Of a stretch of 64,000 nucleotides of DNA, positions 26,521 to 35,299 are shown piece by piece (the stretch's first letter is position 1; each line of letters starts with the position of its first letter). The translations under genes and the position numbers were made by a program. The DNA lies in assembly GCF_014930365.1 (NCBI RefSeq), contig NZ_JABXWI010000013.1:197546-261545 (forward strand). Reading direction: 5' to 3'. The notes beneath the pieces were generated by a model. It saw only the letters and a list, made by a program, of their open reading frames with translations. It searched no databases and was not told the DNA's origin. This DNA is from Streptomyces caniscabiei. GTDB lineage: Bacteria; Actinomycetota; Actinomycetes; Streptomycetales; Streptomycetaceae.

Positions 26521-28268
26521 CCCGCGACCCCCACCGCATAGGCACCCGACAGATAGCGCTCGCGGGTCGCGGCCCGTGAGACCTTCCCGCTGGAGGTCCG
26601 GGGCACCGCGCCCGGCGGGACGAGGACGACGTCGGCGAGCCGCAGCCCGTGCCGGGCGGAGACGGCCGCGCGGACGGTCCGCACGAGGTCGGGCACGTCG
26701 ATGTCGGCGAGCGGCACGGTCCGCGCGTGCTCCGCGACGACGACCACCCGCTCCCCGGTGCCGCCCGGCACACCGAACGCGGCGAGCCGGTCGCGTCGCA
26801 CGGCCGGATGCGCCTCCTGGGCCGTGGCCTCCACGTCCTGCGGGTAGTGGTTGCGCCCGTCGACGACGATGAGGTCCTTCAGCCGCCCGGTGACGAGGAG
26901 TTGCCCGTCCAGGACCGTGCCCAGGTCGCCGGTCCGCAGCCATTCGCCCGGACCGGACGCGGCCTCGGCGAGCCGGGCGCCGAAGACGCGCCGGGTCTGC
27001 CGGTCCTGGTTCCGGTAGCCCCGGCCGACGTTGGGGCCCTGCACCCAGATCTCGCCGACCTCGCCCTCGGCCAGCGCGACCCGGGACACCGGGTCGGCGA
27101 TCCGCACCCGCTGGCCCGCCGGTGTGCCGCAGCCGGCCAGCAGCACGGCCCTCGGGTCCTCGGGGCGCGCGGACAGGGCCTTGCCGGAGGCCAGGGCGTC
27201 CCGGTCGAGGGCGAATCCGCGCAGCGCCTCGCCGGGCCGGGCGGCGCTGACGAAGACGGTCGCCTCGGCCAGGCCGTACGACGGGCAGTGCGTCTCCGGG
27301 GCGAGGCCCTGGGCGGCGAACGCGGCGTGGAAACGGTCGGCCGTACCGGGACGGACCGGCTCGCTCCCGTTGATCAGCGCCATGACCCCGTCCAGCCGCA
27401 GCCCAGCCTTCTGCGCCTCGGTGACCGCCGAAGCGCAGTAGTCGTAGGCGAAGTTGGGCGCCGCGCTCAACGCGCGCGGGTGGGCGGCCAGCAGCCGCAG
27501 CCAGCGCACGGGCTCGTGCAGGAACGCCACCGGGTCCATGAGGACCGACAACAGCCCCCGTACCACCGGCGCCGCGACACTGAGCACGAGGCCCATGTCG
27601 TGGTAGAGCGGCAGCCAGCCCACACAGGTCGCCGGGTGCGTGTCGGCACCGTAGGCCGACAGCGCCTGGCGGGCGTTGGCGACGACGTTGGCATGGGTGA
27701 TCTCGACTCCCGCCGGGGTGCGCGTCGAACCGGAGGTGTACTGGAGATAGGCGACGGCGGTGGGATCGGGCGTGCTGGGCGGCCGGTCGCCGTCGGCGGC
27801 GGAGTCCGGGACGCGGTCCACGGCGACGACCGGCACCGCCTGCCCCTCGCACAACTCGGCCACATCGTCCAGGACTTGGGACGTCGTGACGACGACCGCG
27901 GGGGACGCGTCGGCCAGCACGGCCGTGAGCCGGTCGCCCTGCCCGGGCAGACCGGGCGGATACAGCGGTACGGCGACCAGTCCGGCGGCGAGTGCTCCGA
28001 GGAAGGCGGTGACGTACTCCGTCCCCTGCGGGCACAGGACGGCGACCCGTTCCCCGGGCTCGGCCTCCGCCGCGAGCCGGGCGGCCACGGCCCGCACGCG
28101 TAGGTCCAGCCGGCGCCAGGTGAGCGTGCGATGGACGCCCCGCGACTGCGGCGCGGGATGGTCGACGAAGGTGAACGCCCGGCGGTCGGGGGTGGTCTCG
28201 GCCCAGTGCCGCACATACTCCGGCAGACTCCGGACGGCGGGCGCGAGCGGGGGGCGGCGGCTGTCCAT
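26517..28268 (-). CDS. FadD32-like long-chain fatty acyl-AMP ligase (FAAL)
   Basis: The 583-residue adenylating enzyme activates a fatty acid as acyl-AMP and should load it onto the N-terminal ACP of the coupled PKS. Adenylation motifs are clear: YLQYTSGSTRTPAGVEITH (residues 174-192), WLPLYHDMGL, SYGLAEATVFVS, GEWLRTGDLG and GRLKDLIVVDGRNHYPQD. The TSGSTR and NHYPQD forms and C-terminal PRTSSGKVSR are shared with FadD32-type FAALs rather than CoA ligases. RBS GAGGAG lies nine bases before the ATG. The carboxylase beta gene ends 121 bp upstream, and the PKS start codon overlaps this stop. Confidence 0.9.
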   Translation of the reverse strand: MDSRRPPLAPAVRSLPEYVRHWAETTPDRRAFTFVDHPAPQSRGVHRTLTWRRLDLRVRAVAARLAAEAEPGERVAVLCPQGTEYVTAFLGALAAGLVAVPLYPPGLPGQGDRLTAVLADASPAVVVTTSQVLDDVAELCEGQAVPVVAVDRVPDSAADGDRPPSTPDPTAVAYLQYTSGSTRTPAGVEITHANVVANARQALSAYGADTHPATCVGWLPLYHDMGLVLSVAAPVVRGLLSVLMDPVAFLHEPVRWLRLLAAHPRALSAAPNFAYDYCASAVTEAQKAGLRLDGVMALINGSEPVRPGTADRFHAAFAAQGLAPETHCPSYGLAEATVFVSAARPGEALRGFALDRDALASGKALSARPEDPRAVLLAGCGTPAGQRVRIADPVSRVALAEGEVGEIWVQGPNVGRGYRNQDRQTRRVFGARLAEAASGPGEWLRTGDLGTVLDGQLLVTGRLKDLIVVDGRNHYPQDVEATAQEAHPAVRRDRLAAFGVPGGTGERVVVVAEHARTVPLADIDVPDLVRTVRAAVSARHGLRLADVVLVPPGAVPRTSSGKVSRAATRERYLSGAYAVGVAG

Positions 28269-28389
28269 CGGGCATGGCTCCTCACGTCGCGGGACGGCTT
28301 GCGGTCAAGGGGGGCACAGCGGTCGCACCGGTCACATGGGGACGGCGGTCACAGCGGAGACGGCGCGGACGGCGGTCGCGGCGGCGCGC

Positions 28390-30012
28390 TCAGAGCGGGA
28401 TGTTGCCGTGGCGCCGTTCCGGCATCGGGGCGCGCTTGCCGCGCAGGGCGCGCAGGGCGCGGCAGATGTGGGCGCGGGTGTCGCGCGGGGCGATGACGGC
28501 GTCGACGTAGCCGCGCTCGGCGGCGAGGTACGGGGTCCCGTACGTGCTCTCGTACGAGGTGACCAGGCGGGCCCGCAGCGCCTCGGGGTCGGCCGCGGCG
28601 GCGAGTTCGCGGCGGTGCAGGACCCCCACCGCGCCCTCCGCGCCCATGACGGCGATCCGGGCGGTGGGCCAGGCGAGGTTGATGTCGGCGCCGAGGTGCT
28701 TGGAGCCCATCACCGCGTACCCGCCGCCGTACGCCTTGCGCACCACCACCGTCACCTTGGGGACGGTGGCCTCGGCGTACGCGTAGAGCAGTTTGGCGCC
28801 GCGCCGGATGATGCCGGCCTGCTCCTGGCGGACACCGGAGAGATAGCCGGGGACGTCGGCGAAGGTCAGCAGGGGGATGCCGAACGCGTCGCAGAACCGT
28901 ACGAACCGCGCGGCCTTCTCGGAGGCGTCGATGTCGAGGACCCCGGCCGAGCACAGCGGCTGGTTGGCGACCACCCCGACCGGCGTACCCTCCACGAGAG
29001 CCAGCGCGCAGATGATGTTCGGCGCGAACAGCTCCTGGATCTCCAGGAGTTCACCGTCGTCGACGACCGCGCGCAGCACGTTCCGCATGTCGTAGGCCTG
29101 ACTGAGCCGGTCCGGCACCACCGTGTCCAGGCACGGCGTGGCGGGCGCGGCCCCCGGCGCGTACTGCGGGGGCCGCTCCAGGTTGTTGGCGGGCAGGTAC
29201 GACAGCAGGTCGCGCACGGTGTCGAGGGCGTCGACCTCGTCGGCGGCGAGGAAGTGGGCGTTGCCGTTGACGGTGTTGCTGGTGCGGGCGCCGCCCAGCT
29301 CCTCGGCGCTGGTGCGTTCGCCGGTGACCGTCTCGATGACGTCGGGCCCGGTGACGAACATGTGCGAGGCGCCGTCCACCATCACGGTGAAGTCGGTGAT
29401 GGCGGGCGAGTAGGCGGCGCCGCCCGCGCAGGGGCCCAGCACGACCGAGATCTGCGGGATCACCCCGGACGCCTGGACGTTGCGGCGCACCAGTTCGGCG
29501 TAGAGGGCGAGGGAGGTGACGCCCTCCTGGATGCGCGCGCCGCCGCCGTCGTTCAGCCCGATGACGGGACAGCCGGTCTTCAGCGCGAGGTCCATCAGCG
29601 CGAGGGTCTTCTCCCCGAAGGCCTCGCCCATGCTGCCGCCGTACACGGTGGCGTCCTGGGCGAAGACACAGACCTGACGGCCGTCGATCGTGCCGTGCCC
29701 GGTGACCACGCCGTCGCCGTACGGGCGCCGGGCGCCGTCCCCGGTGGGCCGGGCGCGCACGAACAGGCCCGTCTCCGTGAACGAGCCCGCGTCCAGCAGT
29801 AGATCGATGCGTTCGCGGGCCCCGTACTCCCCGCGTCTCCTGGGGCCGCCCGGCGCGACCGCCCGCGTGCGGCGGCCCTCCAGCTCGGCGATGCGGTCGG
29901 CGGTCCGGTCGGGGATCCGGTCGTGGGTCGGTTCCGGAACCCGCTCGGGCACGCGGCCGGGCGTGCGCTCCGCCACCTGCCCCGCCCGGGATGTCGTCAC
30001 CTCTAGCGTCAC
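28390..30012 (-). CDS. Acyl-CoA carboxylase beta (carboxyltransferase) subunit
   Basis: The 540-residue protein is an AccD/PccB-type carboxyltransferase that moves CO2 from biotin to an acyl-CoA. Signatures include GLNDGGGARIQEG, GPCAGGAAYSPAITDF, and the second-half GFGIPLLTFADVPGYLSG-like segment with KAYGGGYAVMGSK and WPTARIAVMG. The GTG at 30012 has GGAGG five bases upstream; residues 1-40 are a Pro/Arg-rich lead-in. It is first in the minus-strand run carboxylase - FAAL - PKS - esterase, matching AccD4 in the mycobacterial locus, where it makes the carboxylated extender for Pks13. No biotin-carrier subunit is encoded nearby, so a genome-wide alpha subunit would be needed. Confidence 0.9.
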   Translation of the reverse strand: MTLEVTTSRAGQVAERTPGRVPERVPEPTHDRIPDRTADRIAELEGRRTRAVAPGGPRRRGEYGARERIDLLLDAGSFTETGLFVRARPTGDGARRPYGDGVVTGHGTIDGRQVCVFAQDATVYGGSMGEAFGEKTLALMDLALKTGCPVIGLNDGGGARIQEGVTSLALYAELVRRNVQASGVIPQISVVLGPCAGGAAYSPAITDFTVMVDGASHMFVTGPDVIETVTGERTSAEELGGARTSNTVNGNAHFLAADEVDALDTVRDLLSYLPANNLERPPQYAPGAAPATPCLDTVVPDRLSQAYDMRNVLRAVVDDGELLEIQELFAPNIICALALVEGTPVGVVANQPLCSAGVLDIDASEKAARFVRFCDAFGIPLLTFADVPGYLSGVRQEQAGIIRRGAKLLYAYAEATVPKVTVVVRKAYGGGYAVMGSKHLGADINLAWPTARIAVMGAEGAVGVLHRRELAAAADPEALRARLVTSYESTYGTPYLAAERGYVDAVIAPRDTRAHICRALRALRGKRAPMPERRHGNIPL

Positions 30013-30250
30013 AGCCACCTCCGAAGTGGCTTTCGAATATGGCAGCGCGGGAGGGCCGGACCGGGTCGATCGCCGTTCTGTGTGCGGGAGATGAGTCCTG
30101 CGGGGCCCGGGTTCGTCCGTGGGTGACAAGGGCCCGGGCGCGACCAGGGTGTTCCGGACGAATGGCCGTAACCACCCTTCACTTGAGGATTCAACGATGC
30201 CAGGATCTCTCGCCCCCGAGCGCGCCCCACCGTTCTCGAAAGGCATCGAC

Positions 30251-30922
30251 ATGCGCAGTCGGCTCACCCTCCTCGCCGCCGCCACCGCCCTCCTGACCGC
30301 GGCCCCCGCACCGGCGTACGCCAGTGTCCAGCCCGGCGTCACCTACTCCGGCGAAGGCACCTTCTACGGCGCGACCGGCGTCGGGAACTGCCTCTACGAC
30401 GCCACGAGCGACATCGCCATAGCGGCCCTCAACCACACCGACTACGACAACGCCCGTATGTGCGGCGCCTTCATCCGGGTCAAGGGCCCGCGCGGCGAGC
30501 TGACGGTGAGGATCGTCGACCGCTGTCCGGAGTGCCGCCCCGGCGACGTCGACCTCGGACAGCAGGCCTTCGCCCGGATCGCCGACCCCGTGGCCGGCCG
30601 GGTGCCCATCACCTGGACGCTGGTGAGCCCGGACCTCGCCGGACCCGTCTCCTACCGTTACAAGGAAGGCTCCACCCAGTGGTGGTGCGGCATCCAGGTC
30701 CGCAACCACCGCAACCCCGTCGCCACCCTGGAGGTCCGCACCGGCACCACCTGGCGGCAACTCCCGCGCCAGGAGTACAACTACTTCGTCTCGGCGGACG
30801 GCGCGGGCTGCGGCTCCGACATCCGCGTCAAGGACATCCACGGCCAGACCCTCACCGACACCGGCATCGCCCTCACCCCGAACGTCGACCAGCCGGGCCG
30901 CGCCCAGTTCACCAAGCGCTGA
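30251..30922 (+). CDS. Secreted bacterial expansin (EXLX1-like)
   Basis: The 223-residue protein has a signal peptide ending near Ala24, then an expansin double-psi beta-barrel (about 30-120) and a CBM63-type beta-sandwich (about 125-223). Asp90 in VRIVDRCPEC corresponds to the essential aspartate of Bacillus EXLX1 (VTDLYPEG). The second domain keeps SYRYKEGSTQWWCGIQVRNHRNPV, the aromatic cellulose-binding face. Expansins loosen cellulose networks without hydrolysis. The ATG at 30251 gives the clean signal peptide and has AAAGG upstream; an upstream ATG at 30197 is less likely. Divergent from the carboxylase gene, and 20 bp before the aminotransferase-like gene. Confidence 0.9.
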   Translation: MRSRLTLLAAATALLTAAPAPAYASVQPGVTYSGEGTFYGATGVGNCLYDATSDIAIAALNHTDYDNARMCGAFIRVKGPRGELTVRIVDRCPECRPGDVDLGQQAFARIADPVAGRVPITWTLVSPDLAGPVSYRYKEGSTQWWCGIQVRNHRNPVATLEVRTGTTWRQLPRQEYNYFVSADGAGCGSDIRVKDIHGQTLTDTGIALTPNVDQPGRAQFTKR

Positions 30923-30942
30923 CCCGTGGGAAGGGTGTGGGC

Positions 30943-32124
30943 ATGGACATCGACGCACTGCGCCGGGACACCCCCGGCACCGCCCACCGCATCCATCTCA
31001 ACAACGCCGGAGCCGCCCTGCTCTCCCGGCCCACCCTGGACACGGTCGTCGCCCACCTCGAACTGGAAGCCACCATCGGCGGCTACGAGGCGGCGCGGCA
31101 GGAGCAGCACCGCATCGACGCCACCTACACCGACCTCGCCCGGCTGATCGGCGGCCGCCCCGACGAGATCGCCCTGTTCGACAACTCCACCCATGCCTGG
31201 AGCGCCGCGTTCTACGCGCTCACCTTCAAGCCGGGCGACCGCATCCTCACCGGCCGCGCCGAGTACGGCAGCAATGTGCTCGCCTACCTCCAGGTCGCCC
31301 GGCGCACCGGCGCGGAGATCGTCGTCGTCCCCGACGACCCGTCCGGCCAGCTCGACACCGCCGCCCTCGCCGACCTGATCGACGAACGCACCCGGCTGGT
31401 CGGCATCAGCCATGTCCCCACCAGCGGCGGCCTGATCAACCCGGCGGCCGAGATCGGCCGGATCACCCGCGCCGCCGGTGTCCCGTTCCTCCTCGACGCC
31501 ACCCAGTCCGTCGGCCAGTTCCCGGTGGACGTCGAGACCATCGGTTGCGACATGCTCTCCGCCACCGGCCGCAAGTTCCTGCGCGGCCCGCGCGGCACGG
31601 GCTTCCTCTGGGTGCGCTCCGAGGCGCTCGCGTACCTCGACCCGTACGTCACCGAGATCCATTCCGCCGCCTGGGACGGCGGACGCGGCTTCACCTGGCG
31701 GCCCGGCGCCACCCGCTTCGAGACCTGGGAGGTCGGCTACGCGGGCGTCCTCGGCCTCGACGCGGCCGTGCGCCAGGCCCTCGACCTGGGCCTGGACCGC
31801 ATCGGAGAACGGGCCTTCGCCCTGGGCGCGTACCTGCGCGACCGGCTCGACGCCCTGCCCGGCGTCACCACCCACGACCTCGGCGCGCACCGCTGCGCCA
31901 TCGTGACCGCGAAGGTCGACGGCCTGGCCGCGACCGAGGTCGCCGACGGCCTCGCCCGGCAGGGGATCAACGTCACCACCACCGTCCCGGAACACACCCA
32001 GTTCGACACCGAACACCGGGGCGTCCACCCCCTGGTCCGGCTCTCGCCGCACTACTACAACACCGAAGCCGAACTCGACCGCGCCGTCGAGGTCATGGCC
32101 GACCTCGCCCGCACCGCGCGCTGA
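30943..32124 (+). CDS. Class V aminotransferase / cysteine desulfurase-like PLP enzyme
   Basis: The 393-residue protein has the SufS/Csd fold-type I layout: HLNNAGAALLSRPT at the N terminus, GISHVPTSGGLINP, the PLP-phosphate aspartate in LLDATQSVGQ, and the Schiff-base Lys211 in SATGRKFLRGPRGTGFLWV. There is no obvious catalytic Cys loop of a desulfurase, so an aminotransferase, EgtE-like lyase or selenocysteine-lyase-type role is equally possible. It begins 20 bp after the expansin gene, with GGGAAGGG upstream of the ATG. Confidence 0.82.
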   Translation: MDIDALRRDTPGTAHRIHLNNAGAALLSRPTLDTVVAHLELEATIGGYEAARQEQHRIDATYTDLARLIGGRPDEIALFDNSTHAWSAAFYALTFKPGDRILTGRAEYGSNVLAYLQVARRTGAEIVVVPDDPSGQLDTAALADLIDERTRLVGISHVPTSGGLINPAAEIGRITRAAGVPFLLDATQSVGQFPVDVETIGCDMLSATGRKFLRGPRGTGFLWVRSEALAYLDPYVTEIHSAAWDGGRGFTWRPGATRFETWEVGYAGVLGLDAAVRQALDLGLDRIGERAFALGAYLRDRLDALPGVTTHDLGAHRCAIVTAKVDGLAATEVADGLARQGINVTTTVPEHTQFDTEHRGVHPLVRLSPHYYNTEAELDRAVEVMADLARTAR

Positions 32125-32145
32125 CACCCGCCCGGCGACCGACCG

Positions 32146-32997
32146 TCACCCGCGCGGCTCCGCGAGGAACTCCCGGGCACCACGCAGCCGGGTGCGCAGG
32201 TCCCGCCGGGTGACGCGGCTGTCCAGCCGGACGTCGAGGGCTCCTCGCCGGGCGCCGTCGGCCTGGCGTCCGGCGGGCAGCCGCTTCGGATCGAGGCCGT
32301 CGCGGCGGGCGACGAGGACGCCCAGCTCGTGCCGGGTGAGGGCGTCCGCCCCCGCGACGTGCCGTACACCGGCCGCCGTCGACACGGCCAGTTCCAGCAG
32401 CGCGGCGGCCAGGTCGCCCACCTGCACCGGACAGCGCACCACATCGGTGAACAGCACACCGTCGCGGTCGCCGGACACCAGGTCGTGCACATGGCGTTCG
32501 TGCTCGGACAGGGCGTGTCCGTCCCCGATGATCAGCGAGGTCCGCACCACGACGGCGTCCGGCGCCAGCAGCCGGACGCCGGTCTCCGCCGCCGCCTTCG
32601 CGGCACCGTAGGGCGTGACGGGATCCGGGAGGCGGGTCTCGTCGTAGGGGCCGCCGTCGCCCGAGAACACGGCGTCGCTCGACACATGGACCAGCCGGCA
32701 GCCGCGCCGGGCCGCGGCCCGTGCCACCCGGACCCCGCCGTCGGCGGTGACCGCCCAGTCCGCGCCGCCGCTGGACGCGTTGACGACGACCGAGGGGGCC
32801 ACCCGCGCCAGCACCTCCGTCAGCCGCTCGGGATCGCGCAGGTCGAGAGTGTGCCAGGAGACGTCCGCCGGCCCGCCCCGAAGCGTGTCCGGCGGGGCGG
32901 TGGTACGGGTCGCGGACGTCTCGTGGCCCGCCGCCACGGCCTGGCGCGCCAGCTCGCCGCCCAGGAAACCGCTGCCGCCGATGATCAGAAGCCTCAT
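32146..32997 (-). CDS. RmlD-like NAD(P)-dependent sugar nucleotide reductase
   Basis: The 283-residue extended SDR starts with the nucleotide-binding MRLLIIGGSGFLGGELARQA. It also has VVVNASSGGADWAV, HVSSDAVFSGDGGPYDET and the YxxxK pair in TPYGAAKAAAE, all as in dTDP-4-dehydrorhamnose reductases. Isolated from other rhamnose genes, so the substrate is uncertain. ATG at 32997 was preferred over an in-frame TTG three codons upstream. It converges on the aminotransferase gene with a 21-bp gap. Confidence 0.82.
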   Translation of the reverse strand: MRLLIIGGSGFLGGELARQAVAAGHETSATRTTAPPDTLRGGPADVSWHTLDLRDPERLTEVLARVAPSVVVNASSGGADWAVTADGGVRVARAAARRGCRLVHVSSDAVFSGDGGPYDETRLPDPVTPYGAAKAAAETGVRLLAPDAVVVRTSLIIGDGHALSEHERHVHDLVSGDRDGVLFTDVVRCPVQVGDLAAALLELAVSTAAGVRHVAGADALTRHELGVLVARRDGLDPKRLPAGRQADGARRGALDVRLDSRVTRRDLRTRLRGAREFLAEPRG

Positions 32998-33352
32998 GAC
33001 GGGCAACGGTATGCCGATGGCGCTCTCGGCGGCGGTGTGGTCCGCCGACTTCCGGTCCGCGACCCGTCACCGTGGTGCGGACGGCAGGACAGTGCGCTTC
33101 GGGGTACCGGACGGCGGTTCCTCGATGACGCTTCCGCCGTGTGCCATGTCCGTCGCTCCTTGCCTGCGGCGTACGTTCCGGCCCGGACCTCTGTGGGGGT
33201 CAGTAATGCGTCGTATGGACGTCCGGTGAGTCAGTCCGGCGCGCAGGTGTGGCCCAGGACACGGCCCTTCCGTGGCCTGCGCCATTTCGAGGCGGGTGCC
33301 GCACGACTACGTTGTGCCACGCGTTCCCCAGTACCCACACGGATGGTCCAGC

Positions 33353-33874
33353 GTGCTCGCAGATCTCTCCCCGCTCATAGCGGCTACCACCCAGTGGCTG
33401 ACGCGCGCCTACCCGGCGGGCGGCGGCGCGCTGGACGGCGCCCTCAGCGAGGCGCAGGCCCGGCAGGCCGTCACCGTGGCCGCCTGGCTCCGTTATCCGA
33501 CTCCGATGGACGCCGCCCTCGTCGGCATGGCCGGCCCCGGTGGCTCCGCCCGCCTCGACTGGATCACCGGCCACGACGAGCCCCCGACCCCCGACGAGTA
33601 CGCCTGGCGGACCTGGGTCGACGAGGTCGTGGCCAGCTGGGCGGCCTGCCTCCTGGCCGACGCCGACCTGGCCCGCGCCGCCGTGGTCGCCCTCGACGAC
33701 TCCCCGCACACCGCAGGTCCGGCCACCGCCTTCCGGCGCCTGCTCACCCCGGACGAACTCGACCGGCGGGCCGCCGCACTCCTGCGCCACCCCGACCTCC
33801 TCGCGCCCGTCGCGACCCTGCACCACACCGGCCTGCTCGACACGCTGCGGCCGGGCCGGCCCCTGCCGGCCTGA
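33353..33874 (+). CDS. Hypothetical helical protein
   Basis: The 173-residue product is Ala/Leu/Asp-rich and predicted helical, with no signal peptide or recognised motif (visible stretches: LIAATTQWLTRAYPAGGG, AAWLRYPTPMDAALVG, TWVDEVVASWAACLL). Codon bias is typical of real Streptomyces genes. GTG at 33353 is the most likely start; longer forms begin with a Cys/Arg-rich leader lacking an RBS. Function unknown. Confidence 0.6.
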   Translation: MLADLSPLIAATTQWLTRAYPAGGGALDGALSEAQARQAVTVAAWLRYPTPMDAALVGMAGPGGSARLDWITGHDEPPTPDEYAWRTWVDEVVASWAACLLADADLARAAVVALDDSPHTAGPATAFRRLLTPDELDRRAAALLRHPDLLAPVATLHHTGLLDTLRPGRPLPA

Positions 33875-33879
33875 GCCCG

Positions 33880-33955
33880 GCCGCATCGGACGGGGGCCCG
33901 CCCGCATCGGACGGGGGCCCGCCCGCATCGGACGGGGGGTCCGTCCGCATCCGAG
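33880..33955. repeat. About 3.5 copies of a 21-bp tandem repeat
   Basis: The unit CCCGCATCGGACGGGGGCCCG is repeated with small changes between the convergent hypothetical and CE2 genes. Each unit can pair internally (CGGGC/GCCCG type), so the array may serve as a terminator. Confidence 0.6.
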
Positions 33956-33964
33956 AGGGCCGGG

Positions 33965-35086
33965 CTACCAGCGCAGCGGCAGCCCCGCCAGGTGGGTGTC
34001 GAGCAGCCCGGAGATGATCCGGTGGTCTTGGAGCGAGGGATGCCAGTCGCAGCCCAGGAAGTCGAGGCCGGGGTCGTCGTAGTACCAGTGGCTCACCCGG
34101 CCGTCGCCCCGCCGGACCCGCTCCTCGACGATCCGCCGGGTGGCCTCCGCCAGCGCCGTGGTGTTCCAGAGGTGGGCGGCGGCCACCACCAGGAACGTCC
34201 CCCGGCCGTACCGGGCGCGCAGCTTGTCGAGGAAGCCGTGGTAGGCGCTCTCGTAGTCGGCGACCAGTTCGGCCGTCGTGCCCCAGCGCTCACCGGGGTT
34301 CAGGGGCGTCGAGAAGTCGTTGATGCCGAGCCCGACCACCACGACCTGAGGACACCAGCTGCGCGGCTTGAGCCAGACGTCGCCCTCGACATTCAGCAGA
34401 GCCCGGTCGTCATAGGTGCGGAAATCGGTTCCGGGCTCGCCGCCGTTGTAATTGCGCACCATGCCGCGCCCGGAGAAGGCGTTGATCTGGAAATCGGCGT
34501 TCAGTTTCCGTGCGGTGAGCGCCCCGAAGGCGAGATCGGCATTGCTGTTCCGGTTGACCCCGCCGTTGCCGGAACAGTCCCGGATCTCGGAGACATTTCC
34601 ATAACCGGCGGTGTACGAGTCGCCGATGAACTCGATCTGCCGGTTCCGCGCCCGGGGTTTCGCGAGGATCCCGCCCCCGGGAGCCGCGACGAACCCGCCG
34701 AACCGGCCGACCGCCCACGGGCTCTCCGTGCGCTTCACGACCCGTACGCGATGGGCGCCGGCGGCGAGGCCGTCGACCCAGGAGACGGTACGGCCCGGGG
34801 TGACGAGCGTGGCGACGGTCTCCCCGTCGACCTGGACGTCGTAGTCGTTGTCGGCGTCGTCGAGGACCACGCCGACGCCGGTCCCGTGGAACCGGCCCTC
34901 GAAGGAGACCCCGGGCCAGCTGTACTGGACGGTCCCGTCGGCAGCTCTCTTGACCCGGCCCACCGTGTGGAACCGCGCCGTACGGGGCTCGGCGGCCCGC
35001 GCGGGCGATACGACGGAGGCGACGAGGCCCGCCGCTGCGGCGGTGACCAAGGTCCGTCGGGATAACTGGCGAGGTGTCGTCTGCAT
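33965..35086 (-). CDS. CE2-type secreted acetyl esterase (SGNH hydrolase)
   Basis: The 373-residue enzyme should remove acetyl groups from xylan or glucomannan oligosaccharides. A Tat signal (LSRRTLVTAAAAG) ends near Ala32. A jelly-roll domain (about 38-145) precedes the SGNH domain: Ser157 in FIGDSYTAGYGN, the Asn block GLGINDFS, and the C-terminal Asp-His pair in DWHPSLQDH. This two-domain order is that of carbohydrate esterase family 2. A CebR box lies 23 bp upstream of the ATG, linking it to the mannanase gene at 5503 as part of the same cello-oligosaccharide response. Confidence 0.88.
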   Translation of the reverse strand: MQTTPRQLSRRTLVTAAAAGLVASVVSPARAAEPRTARFHTVGRVKRAADGTVQYSWPGVSFEGRFHGTGVGVVLDDADNDYDVQVDGETVATLVTPGRTVSWVDGLAAGAHRVRVVKRTESPWAVGRFGGFVAAPGGGILAKPRARNRQIEFIGDSYTAGYGNVSEIRDCSGNGGVNRNSNADLAFGALTARKLNADFQINAFSGRGMVRNYNGGEPGTDFRTYDDRALLNVEGDVWLKPRSWCPQVVVVGLGINDFSTPLNPGERWGTTAELVADYESAYHGFLDKLRARYGRGTFLVVAAAHLWNTTALAEATRRIVEERVRRGDGRVSHWYYDDPGLDFLGCDWHPSLQDHRIISGLLDTHLAGLPLRW

Positions 35087-35108
35087 GGCCGTCCCTTCGA
35101 CACGGGGA

Positions 35109-35124
35109 ATGGGAGCGCTCCCAT
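35109..35124. promoter_or_regulatory. CebR-type operator upstream of the CE2 esterase
   Basis: TGGGAGCGCTCCCA at 35110-35123, extended to a 16-bp perfect palindrome, sits 23 bp before the esterase start. It is identical to the core of the site at 5416-5429. Confidence 0.85.
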
Positions 35125-35169
35125 GGTGCGAGCGTTATCGAAGGTGACCGCCCCGTGCGCCACCGTCAA

Positions 35170-35196
35170 CCCTCGTGACGACATCCGTCACGAGGG
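35170..35196. terminator. Hairpin downstream of the broken MoxR gene
   Basis: An 11-bp perfect stem (CCCTCGTGACG with CGTCACGAGGG) with a 5-base loop separates the MoxR remnant from the CE2 promoter. It would end minus-strand transcription. Confidence 0.6.
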
Positions 35197-35299
35197 GGTG
35201 GTTTTCGGGGGTGGCTGGGGGGCTTTGTGCCGGGGGGTGAGGGCCGGGGGCCGGGGCTGGGTCGGGGTGGGACCTGAGCCGGGGAGGGGGCGGCGAGGG

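Noticed and set aside
22006..28275. A single 2089-codon minus-strand frame covering both PKS and FAAL
   Set aside because: Its upstream third is an out-of-frame Arg/Gly/Pro-rich shadow of the FAAL gene; the real PKS starts at the ATG at 26520 overlapping the FAAL stop.
30460..30943. Upstream extension of the aminotransferase gene through the expansin gene
   Set aside because: The extension is an out-of-frame shadow of expansin; ATG at 30943 begins the conserved HLNNAG N terminus.
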